64,000 bases of DNA from Pseudopyrenochaeta lycopersici (lineage: Eukaryota; Ascomycota; Dothideomycetes; Pleosporales; Pseudopyrenochaetaceae): contig NHZP01000001.1 of the NCBI GenBank assembly GCA_003313425.1, positions 2,108,001 through 2,172,000 on the forward strand, read 5' to 3'. The stretch's first letter is position 1, and each line of letters starts with the position of its first letter. A model generated the notes under the pieces. The model saw only the letters and a program-made list of their open reading frames with translations. It ran no database searches and was not told the origin of the DNA. Positions 58,821 to 64,000 of the stretch are shown here, piece after piece. A program made the translations under genes and the position numbers.

Positions 58821-59670
58821 ACGGCTGCTAACAAGGACACCTGGGTTATGCCACGGAGTTCTTGGGAGTTTGGTGAGCGGGGATGGTCAGACTCTGTGGA
58901 CTGAGTTAGGTGGAGGCAAGCTTAGGATTGTGTAAAATAATCGTTTTGGAAGGGGTGCTCATTTCATGTCCTGGCATCTTGAAGGTGTTGTGGATATTCC
59001 TTGGGTGGAGTCATTCTAGCGCTGCTATTGCGCGGTTTGTAATGCGCGTTATTATTCTTATAGAAGGACAGGACACATAGGGGAGGATGCAGGTGTTGGG
59101 AGGCACCTTATATCCTTCTCTCTATGTCTCAAATCAACGACTTCGATATCATCTACACTTTCTCCTCTTCTACCTGCATACATTCAGTTTCTTTTACCCC
59201 CACCTAAGGCAATCTGCATGCTTTGGAAGCCTCCCCGCCTTGCATACCTTTCAGCTGAAATGCACAATCAATGGGCCCGTCGCTCCATTTTAGGGCTAGT
59301 CTTGCCATATGGAAGATTGCTCGGTGGATTTCTGCCCTCCGGCTTGCTGCGGACCCTGCGCCGAACGGTTCGCCGTCGTTTGCGGGGTTGAGGGGTTGCA
59401 CCATGGCTTCACGTGACGTCACAACGCACATTATATTATACCTCGAGCATTTGCCCCCGCGAAGAAGGGAAGTGAGTAGGAAAGAAAACAGAAGATATCT
59501 AAAGATTCCATTCCATTGGTTCGATTTGTTCGTTCGAACATCGTCTATTCCGCGTTCGTGGCGTTGCACAGACTGAAGGCCGTACCGCTCTATCACAGTA
59601 CTCACTCACCCAACTTCCGCACATCGACTCCCGGAACTCAAATCCACACCTGATTCTGGCAAGCGGTAAA
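58821..59670. other. Intergenic region between ACC1 and ABM gene
   Basis: 850 bp. Contains the composite E-box/CRE site near 59410 and TATA-like ATTATATTATA about 240 bp before the ABM gene. No further gene. Confidence 0.4.
59410..59421. promoter_or_regulatory. Composite CACGTG / TGACGTCA element
   Basis: CACGTGACGTCA combines a perfect E-box (59410-59415) with an overlapping perfect CRE palindrome (TGACGTCA, 59414-59421). It lies ~250 bp upstream of the ABM gene ATG, a position suiting bHLH and bZIP (ATF/CREB-type) regulators. Binding is inferred from sequence only. Confidence 0.55.
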
Positions 59671-60079
59671 ATGGTTTATACAATCGTCGTGCATCTGTAT
59701 GCCAAGGACGATGCAGAGGCGATTGACAAGCTGAAGAAGAAACTTGTCGAGGCGAGCCAGGTGTATAGCAAGGACACCGAGACGCTGTCCTGGTATGTGA
59801 TGCAGGACGTCAAGGACCCGCGGAAATTCACCATTGTGGAGCGGTATCTTCAAGAATCTGTATGTTTCCCTTTTTACTCCTCTTCTCGATTCTTTTCTTT
59901 TTATTTTCTGGTAGTTCCTCGTTGCTGAGTGTGTGCGTTTGTAGAGCCAAAAGTATCATCTGGAGAATCTGTATTGGAAGACGTTCGACCCGTATGTGCT
60001 TCCGCTGCTGGATCAGCCCATGGATTTGAGGAGGTTGGAGGAGCTGGATACTACTGAGGTGGCGGCAGGTGCGTATTAA
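59671..60079 (+). CDS. Small ABM-domain protein (antibiotic biosynthesis monooxygenase fold), 2 exons
   Basis: 107 residues after an 85-nt intron at 59860-59944 (GAATCT|GTATGT...TTGTAG|AGCCAA). Begins MVYTIVVHLYAKDDAEAIDKL and continues LVEASQVYSKDTETLSWYVM, then KFTIVERYLQES, with KYHLENLYWKTFDPYVLPLL after the intron. The short beta-alpha-beta pattern with the final ERY and conserved Asp-Pro motif is that of stress-response dimeric alpha-beta barrel (ABM) proteins. Catalysis is not assured. Many fungal members have unknown roles. The ORF ends 342 bp before the tail of the Zn2Cys6 gene. Confidence 0.75.
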
Positions 60080-60421
60080 GGTCTGGAGATGTTTGTGAGG
60101 TATGGTGTTAGCGTGCGTCTATGAGCTCATGACCTTTTACTTGGGGTGGAAAAGCGGACGAACGTAGAGATATAAGAATACTACTATGACACTTTAGGTA
60201 AATTGTTAGGATATCGATAAAGTGTAGATAATGTTGTCCAGCTAGCACTACCTCACTCTCCCGAGCCAACTTCATGACTTCGACTACCGATACGGACAAA
60301 CATCAAAAAATTTCAAATTATGGCTATGCAAAAGTGATCGCAAAATGTCTGCCCTCGGCCACCACGACGCTGACCAGCGCTGCCCAAGCCTGGCTGGTTG
60401 GCTTAAAATAAGGGACCAGGA
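60080..60421. other. Convergent intergenic spacer
   Basis: 342 bp between two gene 3' ends. Nothing remarkable was seen. Confidence 0.4.
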
Positions 60422-63400
60422 TTACTGCTGCATCGACGGGCTACCGTTATCTGGATCTTGCCCCGTCTGTTGCATTTGATGCTGCACATAATCCGGTTGC
60501 TGGTTCTGGGAAACGTCCATGCCGAATAAATCCAAGGGCAGATTGTCAGATGTCCCGGTTTGCGACCACAAATCATTCATATTAATGACAGGAGCGCCTT
60601 GATCGAAACTAGTAACAAAAGGATTACCAAAACTCATGGTCTGATGCGTCTGATGCGTCTGAAACGTCTGATCCGAGAGAGAGTAGGGATTAGAAGCTAA
60701 TTGATAGTCAAAGTAAGAATCACCAAATTGTTGGTTGTTTGATTGAGGGTATGTCGCTGAGGCGTCTGTTTGGTGACTGCGGAAATCTGGTAGCGGCCAA
60801 AGATCAGGTTGCGTCTGTGTCATCGGATCTCTGTAAGATTTTGGCTGTGAGGGGGCATGATAATATGGCTCTTGAACCTCGGCCAAGAGTTCGTTTGCCT
60901 GCGACTGTAGCGACGGAGCGCATGTTTTTAAAATTCGCCAAACAACCTGATACGCACGTCCAGCAACGGGATCGTTTTGTTGCATGGCACGGAGCCAACG
61001 AATGAGTTTTTGGATACACGCAGTCAAGTCGGCCTTTCCGTGCTTCATATGTGCCGCATTGTATGCCATCTCGAGGAGCAGTACGGCCATAGATTGCATA
61101 ACTGTTATCACCAAGGTCAGCATAATCCAATGAGTATAAAATGCCACAATGCTTACTTATGTGGACTAGTGTCCACCATGGTCCCGACAAGTAAATCAGT
61201 TTCGGGTCAGGCTTGTCAGGAAATTGGTTTGCTAATTCTCGAGCAGCATCGACACATGCCTCGGCTGCTTGGGCGTTGAAGTTCGCAGAGCGGTCACTCT
61301 GATTAGGTATGCGGCGCTCAATTCTACAGAGACATGGCCGTGTAATGAGTATCTTTGTGCTCCAATATTGTATTCGGAGCAAGCATTGATTGCGTTTAAC
61401 GTCCCCCTCTACACTGATAGTCTCCGGGTTAGGATTTTGGTGTAGGGCAGACTTAGCCCAATCTTCAAGCTCGTTGAGCAGCTCAGTAATTCTTGTTTGA
61501 ACAGTCTGAACGGCACAAAAATTAGCACAATCTTTGTTCTGCAGATTTTGATGCAAAGCTAAAATGGGTCTGCAAGTCTAGCTGTAAGAAAGTAAATAGC
61601 CCAGCGCATCGATTTTGTACAGTAATGGCAACAGGCTTTCGGGAACATACTTGAGCGTACACTTACCTCCCAAGAATGAGCAGCAGTTCGGGGCGAGTAT
61701 AGCTTTAGCAGTACTTTTTGCGAAATAAGGGCACTCTTGACGTGGGCGACAAAGAAACTATTGTCAAACGCGTTGGGCGAATCAGTGTTGAAACGCATAC
61801 GTGTTGCTGATCTCTCGCCCATCGCATTCTGTCCGCTGATTATAGCTGCGGGAAGGGAAACAGTGCAATCCTCCACCGACACAATAGGCGGGCGGCCAGT
61901 GATAGAGCTCACGAGGCACTCAATCGCATGTAGACTCCACCAAGTCATAATCAGAGACTCACGCTTAGAACCCTCCGCCGTTGGGTCTTCGTTCCGTAGA
62001 TGTAGCCCAAGAGATAGAGCAAGTCGCACGGAAATTCCAATCATAATCCACGCCCTGCTGACGTGGCCGATAACAAGAAAGTAGAAAGAAAGTAGGCCAG
62101 TCTTGAGATCTATGAGTCAGTCGGATACTCGCAGTGCTGACAGATTTACTCAGTTACTCACAGCTTCAACGAGGTTTAGGTCTGGTCCGGAGATGAACAT
62201 GACGGTGTTCTTCATTTGTAGAAGATGAACTGCCCGTGTCATGTATATCAAATGATCCCTTTCATCTCCTCTGAAATCAGCACCCGCGAGGTGCGAGTAT
62301 CTCGCTCCTATTGCAAACAGTAAATTCATTATTGCGCGCCACTTATCTGGTATTTGAAATGACCGATTCTGCCTGACAGATTCTAGGAACCGCCGGAATT
62401 GGTCCCTGAAGTTTGCAGACAATAGTGGAAACGAGCTGTGCACCGTATTCATGTAGCAGTTGAAGAGCTGTTCCGCGGTGTCGGGATCTGGCATTTCATA
62501 CGGATCGACCGCAATGTCAACCTCGATACTATCACTATCAAGATAGAAAGTCGCATCTGTGACGTTCTCCATGGAGCCTTTTCTTGATTCTCGCCTGGAG
62601 TCATTCATTCGCTCATGAAGTGCATCCGAACGTTTTTGGACAGCGTCTTCATTCGTTCCCGGTGGACCATATCGCATGCCGTAGGGTTCCATATTCCCGC
62701 GCTCGGTTTGACGCTGAACACTTCGCAGCCACTGTACTTCGGAGTTTTGGCCTACATACCCAGTCTCTCTGGATTCACGGGTCCTCAGCAAATTCTCACC
62801 AAGAAAATCGAGGTCTTCATTGGAGCCCACCGACGCAGTCACGAAAGCTTCGCCATGTTGGCCCCTTTCTTCTTCTTCATCTTCTGGTGAAATTTGCTTC
62901 CGGGGTCGCTTTCCCAAAGAATTAACCGAGAGAGCCGTGGAGGGTGGTACCAAGTCATCCTCAGCCTACGAGGGGGAATACGTCAATCGACACTCCCCTG
63001 CAACCGCGCCAAAGGCAGTGAAAATGAGCATGGCTTACTTCTTCTATTGCATTGCTAATTTTCTGTCTGTCATTCTCGTCGACTCGCTCACTGAGGTCTT
63101 TGAGAAGTGAGATGTAGCGTTGATTGAGTTGCATAGCCCTATGAAGTCAACCCCGGGTCATACAATCCGATTCTGAATGCACTAACTCTCTTAGACGGTC
63201 TCGCCGAGCTTGTTCATATACGCAATCTAAGTCGCTCGTCCGGCAGTTGGTGCAACGGGGTACTTCGCCTGAGCACTTGACTTCTATCTTGATGTCAGCC
63301 AAAAAAACGTTTCGGGTGAAGCATTTATAGATGAGTACTGCGCTTGCGACATGTTTTGCATGCCCTCGTTCTGATGGCGTCTTATTAGCCCCTTAACTTG

Positions 63401-63560
63401 CTTTTGACGATGAAGACTTGCATTCGTTCCTCTTTAAGCCTCTCTCGTGGTTTAGATGGCGGCGGCGGCCCGCGGTCGAGTTTCGGAATCGCGATCTTTC
63501 CCTGTCCATGATTGGAGGGCCCGGCGGAGCTGTCCTGCATCTTGAATACTGTCCTTGACT
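60422..63560 (-). CDS. Zn2Cys6 transcription factor with Fungal_trans domain, N-terminus unresolved
   Basis: Large minus-strand gene. The zinc cluster is split by an intron: RACKTCRKR plus KVKCSGEVPRCTNCRTSDLDC gives a canonical C-x2-C-x6-C-x5-12-C-x2-C-x6-C pattern, followed by VYEQARRDRLR. A gap of introns leads to the body (62953-62162) with the acidic N-terminal part, FNCYMNTVHSSFPLLSANFRD and KWRAIMNLLFAIGARYS. Then come exons with IGISVRLALSLGLHLRNE and TWWSLHAIECLVSSITGRPP (Fungal_trans core, DNA-regulatory domain). The C-terminus is Gln-rich, with a QTHQTHQT repeat, ending in a stop at 60422. The first exon is uncertain: a stop precedes the zinc cluster in frame, so an upstream exon near 63,420-63,560 is needed. 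Start coordinate is approximate. Confidence 0.72.
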
Positions 63561-64000
63561 CCTTGACTGGTGGTTTCCAGACACCCTGTCGCTATCATGG
63601 AAATGCGAACGTTTCTGAGGGCTTAATTTTACAGCTTGAAGCTTTCGTATCACGTGAATGTAGAGGACAGCAGGATCTCTACGAGGTCAGATAGTGGGGT
63701 AACGCCAGTACGGATATGGGTACGAGTGATGTTGCTGATGCGCGTAGAATCGTGTGCAGGTGCAGGGTCAAACTGTGAGAGCGAAATGTATTGGCACTCG
63801 TGACACCATAGCCGAAACCTCGCAGCCCGCGGTAACACAAGTATTGCCTGGAGTTTTGCTAAGATTGACTTGATACCAAATTACATCTGTCATGCGGACG
63901 GAACTCATTCCAACAAATCAGATCTCACGCTCGGCAATTGGTTCCAAACCAATGAACATGCATCAGTCTTTCGCCACTTCAAAAAGGTCTCTTAATGGCA
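63561..64000. other. Right end of window, no gene called
   Basis: About 440 bp upstream of the regulator. It presumably holds its promoter. Short frames (for example minus 63650-63838) have no support. Confidence 0.35.

Overview
The window looks like nuclear DNA of a filamentous ascomycete, most likely a Dothideomycete of the Pleosporales type. This rests on short (about 48-60 nt) GT-AG introns with CTAAC/CTGAC-like branch sites, Zn2Cys6 and fungal-specific regulators, a 2,286-residue eukaryotic acetyl-CoA carboxylase, a nudE/RO11 homologue, and secreted plant-wall and chitin-active proteins (pectate lyase PL3, LPMO, GH18 chitinase, CBM18 modules). The order is inference. No organism name can be read from the sequence.

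Layout. 0-12.7 kb is gene-dense: the 3' end of an unknown gene, an acyl-CoA synthetase, a GRAM-TBC-EF-hand Rab GTPase-activating protein, a mitochondrial-presequence SDR dehydrogenase, an inositol-polyphosphate 5-phosphatase, and a fungal transcription-factor-like protein with no visible zinc cluster. 12.7-18.6 kb is gene-poor. 18.6-24.6 kb carries a GNAT-like protein, a cytochrome P450 and an unknown 430-residue protein. 24.7-29.9 kb holds a subgroup-C-type GH18 chitinase divergent from a CBM18 (LysM-remnant) gene. Both are damaged: the chitinase has an in-frame TAG immediately before its catalytic motif, and the partner lacks its 5' end. 31-33.4 kb has a tRNA-Asp with an 11-nt intron and a serine carboxypeptidase. 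33.4-38 kb is mixed (TA-rich spacer, ankyrin protein, helix-turn-helix-like ORF, small tail-anchored protein). 38.4-43.8 kb has an LPMO-like protein, an F-box protein and a PL3 pectate lyase with a 24-bp minisatellite encoding an 8-residue Ser/Gly/Asp stalk. 45.4-60.1 kb is a conserved block: a carrier with a LEA-like tail, nudE, ACC1 and an ABM-domain protein. The window ends with a Zn2Cys6 regulator on the minus strand.

How the genes relate. There is no classical secondary-metabolite cluster, because the P450 has no PKS, NRPS or terpene synthase beside it. Housekeeping lipid functions (acyl-CoA synthetase, ACC1, 5-phosphatase) are scattered. The secreted-enzyme part (24.7-43.8 kb) looks like an accessory segment concerned with chitin, pectin and protein breakdown, with signs of gene decay and repeat expansion. 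Splice sites were chosen by eye from consensus, reading frame and protein family conservation. Models whose exon sums were computed and give an intact frame are the GNAT-like gene, the tail-anchored protein, the LPMO, the PL3, the carrier, nudE, ACC1 and the ABM gene.
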